Source of the DNA: Ruminococcus sp. Phil11
Lineage (GTDB): Bacteria > Bacillota > Clostridia > Oscillospirales > Ruminococcaceae
Direction of reading: 5' to 3'
NCBI GenBank assembly: GCA_001940925.1
Contig: MSGZ01000042.1
Coordinates: 66,970 to 130,969, forward strand
DNA length: 64,000 nucleotides
Part shown: one piece after another, positions 16,528 through 25,154 of the stretch
Layout of the letters: each line of letters begins with the position of its first letter
Numbering within the stretch: the stretch's first letter is position 1
Position numbers and translations under genes: made by a program
The notes under the pieces: model-generated
What the model saw: only the letters and a program-made list of their open reading frames with translations
Told to the model about the DNA's origin: nothing
Databases searched by the model: none

Positions 16528-16864
16528 ATTGCTTTCTGAGATACCAGAGACCTGCCGCAAACAGCAGATCCAGCACGATGATCCATACGATCTCCGCGGC
16601 AAGGTTCGTTTTCAGACGCTTGGCATCCGATTCCGGCGCAAAGGCCTGCTTCGCATAGCCCGTTAAGCGCGCACGTTCCAGATTTCGGCTTCCCGCTGCG
16701 ATCAGTGCGATCAGCACAAGCACGGCAACCGTCACAATTGTAACGATCAGTGCAGTGCGGTCGGGAATCTGTACGGCAAACCGTCCGCGCAGGAACCGCA
16801 TCACCAGTCCGGAGAGCACATATCCGCCGAATGCCGCAGTCAGTGCCCAGAACAGTTTTCTCAT
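16526..16864 (-). CDS. Small membrane protein of unknown function
   Basis: A 112-residue protein with three predicted transmembrane helices (about 5-22, 38-60 and 90-108) and a basic/acidic loop between helices two and three. The ribosome binding site is weak (AGAGGTG, about 9 bases before ATG 16864). It is a single gene between aqpZ (convergent) and the pentapeptide-repeat gene. No family was recognised. Confidence 0.6.
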   Translation of the reverse strand: MRKLFWALTAAFGGYVLSGLVMRFLRGRFAVQIPDRTALIVTIVTVAVLVLIALIAAGSRNLERARLTGYAKQAFAPESDAKRLKTNLAAEIVWIIVLDLLFAAGLWYLRKQ

Positions 16865-17019
16865 AGCAGCAACACCTCTGTTATATTTTCATTAACGGTT
16901 GGCAAACCCGCTTCCCGAGCAGCCTGCCCGTTCAACGGATGAATGCCTTTTGAAAAGCAGGATGCGGCGAATGCGATCGACAAAATCCTCTTTATATGTT
17001 TGGAATGCAAGATATCACT

Positions 17020-17598
17020 TCAATCTGATTGATTTGTTTTGAACACGCAGTCCGTAAAATGAACACCGGGACTTGTTGTATCAATATCAGTGTTCGTAAA
17101 CGTACACCCGATAAACTCGACTGAATCAAATACACAGTCATCAAAGCGGCAAACTTCAAATGTGCAGTTCCTGAAAACCGTTTTTGAAAAGTAACCGTCT
17201 TCCTGCCCGTCTTTATGTATAGGTTCAAAAGAACATCTTGCAAATTCTGAGTTTTTTACTTCACAGTCTTCCATTATGATACGAAAGAAACATACTCTCA
17301 CCGCCTCAAGGGAAACGATAGAACAATGCATCATTTTTATATCATTCCAATCGGCTTTCAGAATATAATTCTCACTGAAGGTGCAGCTGCGAAAGACGCT
17401 GCCGCAAAAATTGGTATCTGTAAGTCTGGTCGTGTGGAATGTGCAGGAATCAAATTGATTATCCATAAACCATGTTGAGCCGAGATAATAGGATGAAAAG
17501 TCCATATCGCTGATGATTTCGCCTGTAACTGTTAAGTCAGACATTGTTTCATTTTGCGTATATTCCTCAAGCAGACGTATGAATTCTGATCTTTCCAT
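17020..17598 (-). CDS. Pentapeptide repeat protein
   Basis: A 192-residue protein made largely of pentapeptide repeats (A/C/S-N/D/E-L/F-X-X), for example FRNCTFEVCRFDDCVFDSVE and SEFARCSFEP. These form a right-handed quadrilateral beta-helix. Some such proteins protect DNA gyrase from quinolones, but most have no known role; nothing here fixes one. There are no membrane segments. The start ATG 17598 follows AAAGGGAG. The gene is visibly richer in A+T than its neighbours and uses more AAA/ATA-type codons, suggesting later acquisition. Confidence 0.85.
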   Translation of the reverse strand: MERSEFIRLLEEYTQNETMSDLTVTGEIISDMDFSSYYLGSTWFMDNQFDSCTFHTTRLTDTNFCGSVFRSCTFSENYILKADWNDIKMMHCSIVSLEAVRVCFFRIIMEDCEVKNSEFARCSFEPIHKDGQEDGYFSKTVFRNCTFEVCRFDDCVFDSVEFIGCTFTNTDIDTTSPGVHFTDCVFKTNQSD

Positions 17599-17652
17599 TG
17601 CTTACTCCCTTTCTGATTCCGGCGGATAACATTCACGGAAGCGTCCCGCTTG

Positions 17653-18633
17653 TTACCGTTCCTCACGGAAATACGGCAGACCGAGATGCGCAGGCGGCTG
17701 TGCCTCGCGCTTGCGGCGCATACTGATAACCACCAGGAACAGGATCGTCACGGCATAGGGCAGCATCTTGAAAAGCTCCTGTCCGCTGACATCCAGCCCC
17801 GGGATATAGTTGTGGACAATATACAGTCCGCCGAACAGGATGGAGCCGAAAATGCTGATATTCGGCCGCCAGACGGCGAAAATGACCAGCGCGATCGCAA
17901 GCCAGCCGCGGTCGCCGAAGCCGTCGTTCGACCAGACACCGTTTGCGTAATCCATGACGTAGTACAACCCGCCGAGGCCGGCGATCACACTGCCGATGCA
18001 GGTCGCAAAATACTTGTACCGGCCGACATTGATGCCCGCTGCATCCGCAGTCGCGGGATTTTCACCGACTGCACGCAGATGCAGGCCGACACGGGTATGC
18101 GAGAGGATCAGTGCCGTCACAGCCGCGATAATGACCGCGGTGTAAGCAAGAAAGCTGTGCGACAGGAACACCTGCCCGAACCAGCCGCAGGAATCCGCAA
18201 ACGGCAGCTTTGTCCGGAAGCAGTTGCTCGTTGCGGTCAGGGAGATCGACGCAACGTCGCTGCCTGCCAGCTTCGAGAGCGAGCCGCCGAAGAAATTGCC
18301 GAAGCCGACGCCGAAGGTCGTCAGCGCAAGACCTGTCACGTTCTGATTTGCCCGCAGCGAGACCGTCAGAAAGCTGTAGATCAGCCCCATGACAAGAGAG
18401 CCCGCGACCGAGCAAAGCAGCGGGATCAGCACCGCGAGCACGGGATTCAGTGCTGCGGCATTCTGCTCGTAGAGAAACGCGCCGATGACGCCGCTGATGC
18501 CGCCGACATACATGATGCCCGGAATGCCGAGGTTCAGGTTGCCCGATTTCTCGGTGATGATCTCACCGGTCGAGCCGTACAGCAGCGGAATGCCCTGCAT
18601 GATCGCACGCTGCAAAAATCCTGCCCAGATCAT
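17653..18633 (-). CDS. nupQ: Nucleoside ABC transporter permease (NupQ/YufQ type)
   Basis: A 326-residue inner-membrane permease of the BPD_transp_2 family with about 8-9 helices. The motif LYGSTGEIITEKSGNLNLGI near the N-terminus is characteristic of the second permease of BmpA-dependent nucleoside importers. Its start overlaps the stop of the preceding permease by 4 bases, and it closes the operon xpt-bmp-ATPase-permease-permease. It should import guanosine-like nucleosides; exact specificity is inferred from the xpt linkage. Confidence 0.88.
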   Translation of the reverse strand: MIWAGFLQRAIMQGIPLLYGSTGEIITEKSGNLNLGIPGIMYVGGISGVIGAFLYEQNAAALNPVLAVLIPLLCSVAGSLVMGLIYSFLTVSLRANQNVTGLALTTFGVGFGNFFGGSLSKLAGSDVASISLTATSNCFRTKLPFADSCGWFGQVFLSHSFLAYTAVIIAAVTALILSHTRVGLHLRAVGENPATADAAGINVGRYKYFATCIGSVIAGLGGLYYVMDYANGVWSNDGFGDRGWLAIALVIFAVWRPNISIFGSILFGGLYIVHNYIPGLDVSGQELFKMLPYAVTILFLVVISMRRKREAQPPAHLGLPYFREER

Positions 18634-19736
18634 TTCGCCGCCTCCTTTTCACGCATTTTCACGGTATACTGAATGAAGAATTCACAGCCGATGATAAAGA
18701 AAATGATGATGCCGGTGATAATCTCCGAGAACGATTCGTTCAGTCCGAATTCGGTCGAGACCTCGGTCGCGCCCTTTTCAAGAAATGCGATCAGGAATGA
18801 GGTCAGCACCATGAAGATCGGGTTGAATTTCGCGAGCCATGAGACCATGATCGCGGTGAAGCCTCTGCCTGCCGCGGTATCGCGGGAGATCGTATGGTCT
18901 GTGCCGGAAACCAGCAGCATACCGGCCAGACCGCAGATCGCGCCGGAGATCAGCATGGTGCGGATGATGACCTTTTTTACCGGAATGCCGATATACCGCG
19001 CAGTGTTCTCGCTCTCACCGACGACCGCGATCTCATAGCCCTGCTTGCTGTATTTCAGGTAGATATACATGAACAGGGTAATGACCGCAACGATCAGAAT
19101 ATTCAGCAGATAGTCGTATTTTCCGATGACCGGCATCCAGCCGGCGTGGGTCGCACGGTTGATGACGCCGACCTGTCCGGAGCCCTTCGGCACCGACCAT
19201 TTGTATACGAAGAACGAGACAAGCTGGATCGCGATATAGTTCATCATCAGGGTGAACAGTGTCTCATTGGTCAGCCATTTTGCGCGGAATACGGCAGGGA
19301 TCACTGCCCAGACCGCACCGGCAAGCAAGCTCGCTGCAAGGATCACGATGAGCAGCACGGCGTTCGGCAGCTTATCGCCGAGCAAAATCATGCAGGCGGC
19401 CGAGGCCAGTCCGCCGATCAGCACCTGCCCTTCTGCGCCGATATTCCAGAAGCGCATTTTGAATGCGGGCGTCACGGCAACGGATACGCAGAGCAGCATT
19501 GCAAGATTCTGCAGCATACCCCAGATCCTGCGCTGTGTCCCGAAGGCACCGCCCAGCATGGTCGCGTAGATATGCAGCGGGTTTTCGCCTGTCAGCAGAT
19601 AAGACACGATCCCGCTGAAGATCAGCGCAATGATGATCGCAGCGGCACGGATGCACCATGCCTTCCACCAAACGATCGTATCACGCTTCGCGATGCGGAA
19701 CAGCGGTTCCCTGACCTTATGCGGTTGCTGTGTCAT
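18630..19736 (-). CDS. nupP: Nucleoside ABC transporter permease (NupP/YufP type)
   Basis: A 368-residue permease with about ten helices. It has the RFWNIGAEGQVLIGGL motif of this permease class and the cytoplasmic coupling loop AVVGESENTARYIGI. The start is placed at ATG 19736, 8 bases after GGAGG; an upstream GTG at 19745 is too close to that site. It overlaps the ATPase gene by 20 bases, indicating coupled translation. Together with nupQ it forms the membrane heterodimer of the importer. Confidence 0.88.
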   Translation of the reverse strand: MTQQPHKVREPLFRIAKRDTIVWWKAWCIRAAAIIIALIFSGIVSYLLTGENPLHIYATMLGGAFGTQRRIWGMLQNLAMLLCVSVAVTPAFKMRFWNIGAEGQVLIGGLASAACMILLGDKLPNAVLLIVILAASLLAGAVWAVIPAVFRAKWLTNETLFTLMMNYIAIQLVSFFVYKWSVPKGSGQVGVINRATHAGWMPVIGKYDYLLNILIVAVITLFMYIYLKYSKQGYEIAVVGESENTARYIGIPVKKVIIRTMLISGAICGLAGMLLVSGTDHTISRDTAAGRGFTAIMVSWLAKFNPIFMVLTSFLIAFLEKGATEVSTEFGLNESFSEIITGIIIFFIIGCEFFIQYTVKMREKEAAK

Positions 19737-21294
19737 CTGCTGCACCTCCCTCCTGCGCCGTATTCTTTGTCATGAGCAGACCAATCTGCTCCTTGGTCGC
19801 TGTGCGCGCATCGACCGTCCCGGCAATGCGTCCCGAGCTGATGACCATGATGCGGTCGGAAAGCTCCAGCAGAACGTCCAGGTCCTCGCCGACGAAGATC
19901 ACAGCAACGCCGTTTTCCTTCTGCTGATTCAGCAGCCTGTAGATCGTGAATGATGCGTTGATATCAAGTCCGCGCACCGGATAAGCAGCCATGAGCACGG
20001 TCGGCGATGCCGCGATCTCGCGGCCGACCAGAACCTTCTGCACATTGCCGCCGGAAAGCCGCCGCACCGGCGTATTCGCGCCCGGCGTCACGACCTCAAG
20101 ATCCTTGATGATCTTTTCCGCAAGGGAACGCGGCTTTTTGCGTTCAAGGAAGATGCCCTTTCCCTTTTTGTAGCTGCGGAGCATGATATTATCCACAATG
20201 TCCATATTGCCGACCAGACCCATGCCGAGACGATCCTCCGGCACAAAGGAAAGCCGCACGCCGAGCTCACGGATCTGCAGCGGCGTTTTATCGCGCAGAT
20301 CTTCCGTTTTGCCGGTTTTCGGATCATTGTAGAGTATTTTGCCGTTCACATGCTGCAGTCCTGCGATCGCTTCCAGCAGCTCGCGCTGACCGCTGCCTGC
20401 AATGCCGGCAATGCCGAGGATCTCGCCTGCTCTTGCGGTAAAGCTGATATCATGCAGCAGCTCGGCACCCTCGCGGCTTTTACAGGTGATCCCCTCCACG
20501 ACCAGACGGTCAACCGGATCCTTCGGCTCGGAGCGCGCAATGTTCAGCGAAATTTTCTTGCCGACCATCATCTCGGTCAGCTCGCTCTCATTCGTTTTTG
20601 CGGTCTCGACGGTGCCGATATACTTGCCCTTGCAGAGCACCGCAACCCGGTCGGATAGCGACAGCACCTCATGGAGCTTGTGCGTGATAATGATGATCGC
20701 CTTGCCGCTGTCGCGCATTTTCCGGAGCACCGTAAAGAGCTTTTCGGTCTCCTGCGGCGTCAGCACGGCGGTGGGCTCGTCCAGAATGAGAATATCCGCG
20801 CCGCGGTACAGCACCTTGAGGATCTCAACGGTCTGCTTTTCGGAGACGCTCATCTCATAGATCTTCTTGTCCGGATCAATTTCAAAACCGAACTGCTGAC
20901 TGATCTCCGTGATCTTCTTCGCGGACTGCTTGAGGCTGAATTTCTCCTCGTCATCCAGACCCAGCACGATATTTTCTGTCGCAGAGAATACATCGACCAG
21001 CTTGAAATGCTGATGAATCATGCCGATCCCGCAATTGAATGCATCCCTGGGAGAACGGATCACGACTTCCTCGCCGTCCACAAAAATCTGTCCGTGATCC
21101 GGAAAATAAATTCCTGCGATCATATTCATCAGCGTGGTCTTGCCGCTGCCGTTTTCGCCGAGGATCGAGAGGATCTGCCCGTGATCCACGGAGAGCGACA
21201 CATTGTCGTTCGCAACGACCTGCCCGAACCGCTTGGTGATATTCTGCAGCCGGATCGCCGGTGCAGTTTCTGACTGTTTGACTGCTTTGCTCAT
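19717..21294 (-). CDS. nupO: Nucleoside ABC transporter ATP-binding protein (NupO/YufO type)
   Basis: A 525-residue double ATPase. The first domain has Walker A GENGSGKTT, signature MSVSEKQ and Walker B ILILDEPTAVLT. The second has a degenerate Walker A region (GIAGSGQRE), signature LSGGNVQK and AYPVRGLD in the Walker B position, all normal for this sugar/nucleoside class. It supplies energy for import with NupP/NupQ. A strong intrinsic terminator lies between it and the upstream binding-protein gene, so its expression is probably lower than that of the binding protein. Confidence 0.9.
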   Translation of the reverse strand: MSKAVKQSETAPAIRLQNITKRFGQVVANDNVSLSVDHGQILSILGENGSGKTTLMNMIAGIYFPDHGQIFVDGEEVVIRSPRDAFNCGIGMIHQHFKLVDVFSATENIVLGLDDEEKFSLKQSAKKITEISQQFGFEIDPDKKIYEMSVSEKQTVEILKVLYRGADILILDEPTAVLTPQETEKLFTVLRKMRDSGKAIIIITHKLHEVLSLSDRVAVLCKGKYIGTVETAKTNESELTEMMVGKKISLNIARSEPKDPVDRLVVEGITCKSREGAELLHDISFTARAGEILGIAGIAGSGQRELLEAIAGLQHVNGKILYNDPKTGKTEDLRDKTPLQIRELGVRLSFVPEDRLGMGLVGNMDIVDNIMLRSYKKGKGIFLERKKPRSLAEKIIKDLEVVTPGANTPVRRLSGGNVQKVLVGREIAASPTVLMAAYPVRGLDINASFTIYRLLNQQKENGVAVIFVGEDLDVLLELSDRIMVISSGRIAGTVDARTATKEQIGLLMTKNTAQEGGAADDTATA

Positions 21295-21343
21295 GACGGA
21301 TTCCTTTCACGGCACTTCCTGCCGGTTTGGGATTCGGATTGCC

Positions 21344-21380
21344 AAAAAACGCAGGCGGGACAGATGTACTGCCCCGCCTG
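21344..21380 (-). terminator. Mid-operon terminator between binding protein and ATPase
   Basis: CAGGCGGG/CCCGCCTG stem (21352-21359 with 21373-21380) is followed on the minus strand by CGTTTTTTGG. Partial read-through would make the binding protein more abundant than the membrane parts. Confidence 0.75.
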
Positions 21381-21394
21381 ATGTTCATACGAGA

Positions 21395-22621
21395 TCAGAA
21401 CATGGTGTTGAGCTGCTCGATGCCGTCGATCTGCACATCGAAATACGGAGCCGAACGGTATTCGGACTCGTGGAAATAGCCGTCCTTGATGACCTCGGTA
21501 TCGGGCTGATATTCCGGATCGGTGTCCACATCCGCAAGATAGGTCGTCAGCATCTTGCCGTCCACGGTAAATGCCGCGGTATCAAACACATGCAGCGTGC
21601 CGTCTTTCAGCTGTGCAGCGGCCTCGTCGATCGCGGCCTGTGTGCCCGGAGCGGCTGCCTGCTCGTTGACCTCCGTCAGAACGACGGAGCCGGTGCTCAG
21701 GTCGCCGACCCAGTCCGTCTTGATCTGCTGGCCGTTCAGCACGCAGTTGATCGCGTACACATAATACGGCTTCCAGTCGATGCGGGACGACACGATAAAG
21801 GTATTCGGGCAGGCGTCCTTTGTGGAGCCGTTGTAGGAGATATTCGGAACACCGGCGTTTTCGCAGGCGGTCGGTGCACCCATGGAGTCCGCGTGCTGCG
21901 AGATCAGCACGCATTTCTGGCTGAGCAGCTTGGTCGCAGCTTCCTTTTCCGCGGTCTCGTCATACCACGAACCGGTGAACTGCACCTTCATCGTCGTGCT
22001 CGGGCAGACCGACTTCGCACCGAGATAGAACGAGGTATAACCGGAAATGACCTCTGCGTAGGTAAATGCGCCGACATAGCCCATGACGGCTTCCTCCGGC
22101 TTGATCTTGCCTTCGTCGATCATCTGATTAAGTTTCAGACCGGCTGCGATACCGGCAAGATATCTGCCCTGATAGATCGAAGCGAATGCATCGTGGAAAT
22201 TGTCCTTGTTCTCGGTATGTGCCATCGTACCGGTCGCGTGGCAGAACTGCACATCCGGATAGGCCTCGGCAGCCTCCAGCATGTACGGCTCATGACCGAA
22301 GGAATCCGCGAAGATGATGCTGCAGCCGCGGTCCGCAAGATCGGCAGCAGCCTCCTTGCATTCATTCGTTTCCGGAATATTCTTCTTGATGATGATCTGA
22401 TTGTCGGAAAGACCCAGTTCCTTCTTGGCCTCCTCCATTGCGTTCAGGAAGTTGAGGTCATACGTGGAGTTTTCGTCGTGCAGGCAGATCAGGCCGACCT
22501 TGATCGCATCCTTGCCCGTCTTTCCGTCTCCGCCGGTACCCGGCTCTCCGCAGCCGGAAAGTCCCATGCACAGGGAACCCGCAAGCACGGCAGACAGTAA
22601 ACGAATCAGATTCTTTTTCAT
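21395..22621 (-). CDS. bmpA: BmpA/PnrA-type nucleoside-binding lipoprotein
   Basis: A 408-residue lipoprotein with a signal peptide and lipobox LSGC (lipidated C24), followed by the PnrA/BmpA periplasmic-binding fold: IKVGLICLHDENSTYDLNF, then GCSIIFADSFGHE, and VPNISYNGSTKDACP near the hinge. It captures purine nucleosides for the downstream NupOPQ transporter. The start is ATG 22621 (MKKNLIRLL) after AAAGGAGAAGG; a more upstream ATG lies inside the ribosome binding site. It lies 60 bases after xpt on the same strand. Confidence 0.9.
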   Translation of the reverse strand: MKKNLIRLLSAVLAGSLCMGLSGCGEPGTGGDGKTGKDAIKVGLICLHDENSTYDLNFLNAMEEAKKELGLSDNQIIIKKNIPETNECKEAAADLADRGCSIIFADSFGHEPYMLEAAEAYPDVQFCHATGTMAHTENKDNFHDAFASIYQGRYLAGIAAGLKLNQMIDEGKIKPEEAVMGYVGAFTYAEVISGYTSFYLGAKSVCPSTTMKVQFTGSWYDETAEKEAATKLLSQKCVLISQHADSMGAPTACENAGVPNISYNGSTKDACPNTFIVSSRIDWKPYYVYAINCVLNGQQIKTDWVGDLSTGSVVLTEVNEQAAAPGTQAAIDEAAAQLKDGTLHVFDTAAFTVDGKMLTTYLADVDTDPEYQPDTEVIKDGYFHESEYRSAPYFDVQIDGIEQLNTMF

Positions 22622-22681
22622 AGTCCTTCTCCTTTGCATTTTCAGCAGTTATTCTGATACCCGGCTGACACCGGATACGAT

Positions 22682-23257
22682 TCAGCAATCCCGGAACACG
22701 ATCCCGTTTTCATCCATGCTGTCAATGATCGCGAGCGATTCCACGCGCAGGCCGTCCGCACGCAGCTTTTCGCCGCCTTCCTGGAATCCCTTTTCGATCA
22801 CAATGCCCGCGCCGACGACCTTTGCCCCCGCCTGAGAAGCAAGGTCCAGCAGTCCCTCGACCGCCTTGCCGTTCGCAAGGAAATCGTCGATGATCAGCAC
22901 GCGGTCGTCCGCTTTCAGATACTCGCGCTCGACAACAACCGTATAGTCCGTGCCGTGCGTATACGAATGCACGAGCGTCTGATACAGCATTCCGGACACA
23001 TTGCTTGTGCGGTGCTTTTTGGCAAACAGCACCGGGACATGCAGTGCCGCACCGGCTGCGACCGCGATCGCGATGCCGGAGGATTCGATCGTCAGGATCT
23101 TCGTTGCGCCGTCATCCCGGAAACGCTCCGCAAGCGCTCTACCGAGCTCCATGATAAAATCCGAATCCATCTGATGATTCAGAAAGGACGAGACCTTCAA
23201 TACGGGTCCGGGCAGGATCTTTCCCTCTGCCCGTATCTTGTCTTCCAGTGCCTTCAC
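22682..23257 (-). CDS. xpt: Xanthine phosphoribosyltransferase
   Basis: A 191-residue enzyme that converts xanthine (and guanine) plus PRPP to the nucleotide in purine salvage. The PRPP loop VLIIDDFLANGKA and the N-terminal MKALEDKIRAEGKILPG pattern are typical of Xpt. The start is GTG 23257 after AAAGGAGC. It heads an apparent operon with a nucleoside importer, so imported nucleosides and salvage are co-regulated. In many Firmicutes xpt is controlled by a guanine riboswitch; no such aptamer is present here, only a terminator hairpin next to the promoter. Confidence 0.95.
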   Translation of the reverse strand: MKALEDKIRAEGKILPGPVLKVSSFLNHQMDSDFIMELGRALAERFRDDGATKILTIESSGIAIAVAAGAALHVPVLFAKKHRTSNVSGMLYQTLVHSYTHGTDYTVVVEREYLKADDRVLIIDDFLANGKAVEGLLDLASQAGAKVVGAGIVIEKGFQEGGEKLRADGLRVESLAIIDSMDENGIVFRDC

Positions 23258-23282
23258 GGGATCACGCTCCTTTGCGGCAAAA

Positions 23283-23322
23283 TAAAAAAGCAGACAATTG
23301 AAAACAAGTGCTCAATGGTCTG
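23283..23322 (-). promoter_or_regulatory. Attenuator-like terminator in the xpt leader
   Basis: On the minus strand an 11-bp stem with one mismatch (23312-23322 with 23291-23301) is followed by CTTTTTTATT. It begins only about 17 bases after the predicted start site and lies before the xpt ribosome binding site. There is no room for a purine aptamer upstream of it. Confidence 0.6.
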
Positions 23323-23345
23323 ATTCCGGTTCTAACTACAATTCA

Positions 23346-23374
23346 ATTATATTCCAATTCGCACGAAATTGCAA
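23346..23374 (-). promoter_or_regulatory. Promoter of the xpt-nup operon
   Basis: On the minus strand TTGCAA (23374-23369), a 17-base spacer and TATAAT (23351-23346). Confidence 0.75.
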
Positions 23375-23499
23375 GACGGCATTTCAGCGAATTTGCTTGC
23401 TTCTCGCAGGCTGTTTTAGGCACCCTGCACAAATTTGAGAGGGACGATTGATTCCGGGGCGTCAGCTTTGCGGCGGATATGCGTTTTTTAGGGAAACGC

Positions 23500-23528
23500 T
23501 TGCATTTTGCGGCGAAATCTGATATAAT
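23500..23528 (+). promoter_or_regulatory. Promoter of the Na+/amino acid symporter gene
   Basis: TTGCAT (23500-23505), a 17-base spacer and TGATATAAT (-10 at 23523-23528). The start site is expected near 23535. Confidence 0.78.
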
Positions 23529-23535
23529 GATACCG

Positions 23536-23558
23536 TTCCGCTTGCTGCGGGATTTTTT
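23536..23558 (+). promoter_or_regulatory. Terminator-like hairpin at the symporter transcription start
   Basis: TTCCGC 23536-23541 pairs with GCGGGA 23547-23552 (one G-T pair, 5-base loop), followed directly by TTTTTT 23553-23558. It starts at about +1 of the transcript and 33 bases before the start codon. Confidence 0.5.
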
Positions 23559-23590
23559 ATGTGTATTATCAGAAGGGAGAATGCTGCTCT

Positions 23591-25114
23591 ATGCTGCAAA
23601 CGGTACTTGACCGGATCAGCGCGGTCAACGATGTCCTGAACGGGATTGTCTGGGGCTGGCCGGTCATCATCCTGATCCTCGGCACGGGCATTTTGCTGTC
23701 CGTCCGGACGGGATTCCTGCAGGTCACGCATTTTAAGGAATCGCTGAACACCACGATCATTCCGGCACTGAAAAGCCTCGGGAAAGGGAAAAAGGCCGCT
23801 GACCCGAATCTGAAATCCGTCTCGCAGTTTGAGGCGTTTTCCACTGCGATCTCCGGCACGGTCGGCACCGGCAACATCATCGGCGTTGTCTCCGCGATCC
23901 TGACCGGCGGACCGGGTGCGGTGTTCTGGATGTGGATCTCCGCATTTTTCGGCATGGTGACGAACTATTCCGAAAACGTCCTCGGCCTGTATTTCCGCAA
24001 AAAGGACGATCACGGCAATCTTTCCGGCGGCTCGTTCTACTACATCGCCAACGGCATGAAGCAGAAATGGCTCGGTCTCTGCGCCGCGGTATTCTGCGTG
24101 TTTGCGGCTGTCGGCATGAGCGGTGTCCAGACCAACAAGATCTCCGGCACGCTCAGTGAGGCGGCTGCCAAACTGACCGGGATTCATGATACAACTTCGC
24201 TCCGGCTTGTCATCGGCATTGCCGTCGCTGCGATCACTGCGCTGATCATCATCGGCGGCATTCAGCGCATCGGCAAGGTCGCTTCGATGCTTGTGCCGTT
24301 TATGTCGCTGCTGTTCATCATCATGTCTCTGCTGACGCTCGGCAGACATGTCACCGCGATCCCCCGCGCCTTCGGCCTGATCTTCGGCAATGCGTTCAAC
24401 TTCCGTGCAGCGGGCGGCGGCGTCCTCGGCTATTCCTTCGCGACTGTCATCAAAAAAGGCATGGCGCGCGGCGTCTTTTCCAATGAAGCCGGTCTCGGCT
24501 CGTCCGTCATCGCACATTCTGCGTCAGAGACCAGAGAGCCGGTCAAGCAGGGACTCTGGGGCGTGTTTGAGGTATTCTTCGATACGTTCATCATCTGCAC
24601 GCTGACCTCGCTGACCTTCCTGACGACCTTTGACACCGCATCTCTCAGCTCCGATATGGAGGATACGGCGATGTCCATGTCGCTGTTCTCAACCAATTTC
24701 GGCAGCTTCGGTACGGCGGTCTTTTCGGTCATTCTGCCGCTGTTTGCATTTACGACGATCCTCGCATGGTCGTACTACGGAGAAAAGGCTGTGGAATTTC
24801 TGTTCGGATTTCTCCCGGAAAGCAAGCGGAGCATGACCGTCAGGATATTCAAGATCGTTTACGTCATTCTGATTGCGGCATCCGCAGCGATCCACAGCGA
24901 ACTCATCTGGGCGGTCGACGATACGTTCAACGGGCTGATGGCAGTACCGAACCTGATCTGTCTGGTCGCGATGAGCGGTCTGGTCGCGAAGATCACGAAA
25001 AACTACTTTGACCGCAAAAAGGGCGCGGATATTGAGCCGATGCTCTCGGCGTATCCCGAGCTGAACGAAGCGTTCAAGCAGGATATCCGTTCCGAAAATC
25101 AGGAAATGCATTAA
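23591..25114 (+). CDS. Sodium:alanine/glycine symporter (AGCS family)
   Basis: A 507-residue transporter with about 10-11 helices that takes up alanine, glycine or a related amino acid (glutamine in some members) with sodium. Signatures of the family are AISGTVGTGNIIGV, GGPGAVFWMW and GVFSNEAGLGSS. Length is normal. ATG 23591 is chosen 11 bases after GGGAG; a nearer ATG is out of frame. The gene is transcribed alone, with its own promoter, a terminator-like hairpin in the leader, and a terminator after the stop. Confidence 0.93.
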   Translation: MLQTVLDRISAVNDVLNGIVWGWPVIILILGTGILLSVRTGFLQVTHFKESLNTTIIPALKSLGKGKKAADPNLKSVSQFEAFSTAISGTVGTGNIIGVVSAILTGGPGAVFWMWISAFFGMVTNYSENVLGLYFRKKDDHGNLSGGSFYYIANGMKQKWLGLCAAVFCVFAAVGMSGVQTNKISGTLSEAAAKLTGIHDTTSLRLVIGIAVAAITALIIIGGIQRIGKVASMLVPFMSLLFIIMSLLTLGRHVTAIPRAFGLIFGNAFNFRAAGGGVLGYSFATVIKKGMARGVFSNEAGLGSSVIAHSASETREPVKQGLWGVFEVFFDTFIICTLTSLTFLTTFDTASLSSDMEDTAMSMSLFSTNFGSFGTAVFSVILPLFAFTTILAWSYYGEKAVEFLFGFLPESKRSMTVRIFKIVYVILIAASAAIHSELIWAVDDTFNGLMAVPNLICLVAMSGLVAKITKNYFDRKKGADIEPMLSAYPELNEAFKQDIRSENQEMH

Positions 25115-25120
25115 AAAGAA

Positions 25121-25153
25121 GCCCGGAAGCGTTCCGAACGCCTCCGGGCTTTT
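25121..25153. terminator. Terminator after the symporter gene
   Basis: GCCCGGA-GCGTT stem (25121-25135 with 25138-25149 region) is preceded by AAAAAGAA and followed by TTTTG. It also serves the convergent membrane-protein gene. Confidence 0.8.
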
Positions 25154-25154
25154 G

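Noticed and set aside
23258..23460. Guanine/purine riboswitch expected before xpt
   Set aside because: No conserved purine-aptamer core (the loop-loop and J2/3 words) could be found on the minus strand, and only about 17 bases lie between promoter and terminator.
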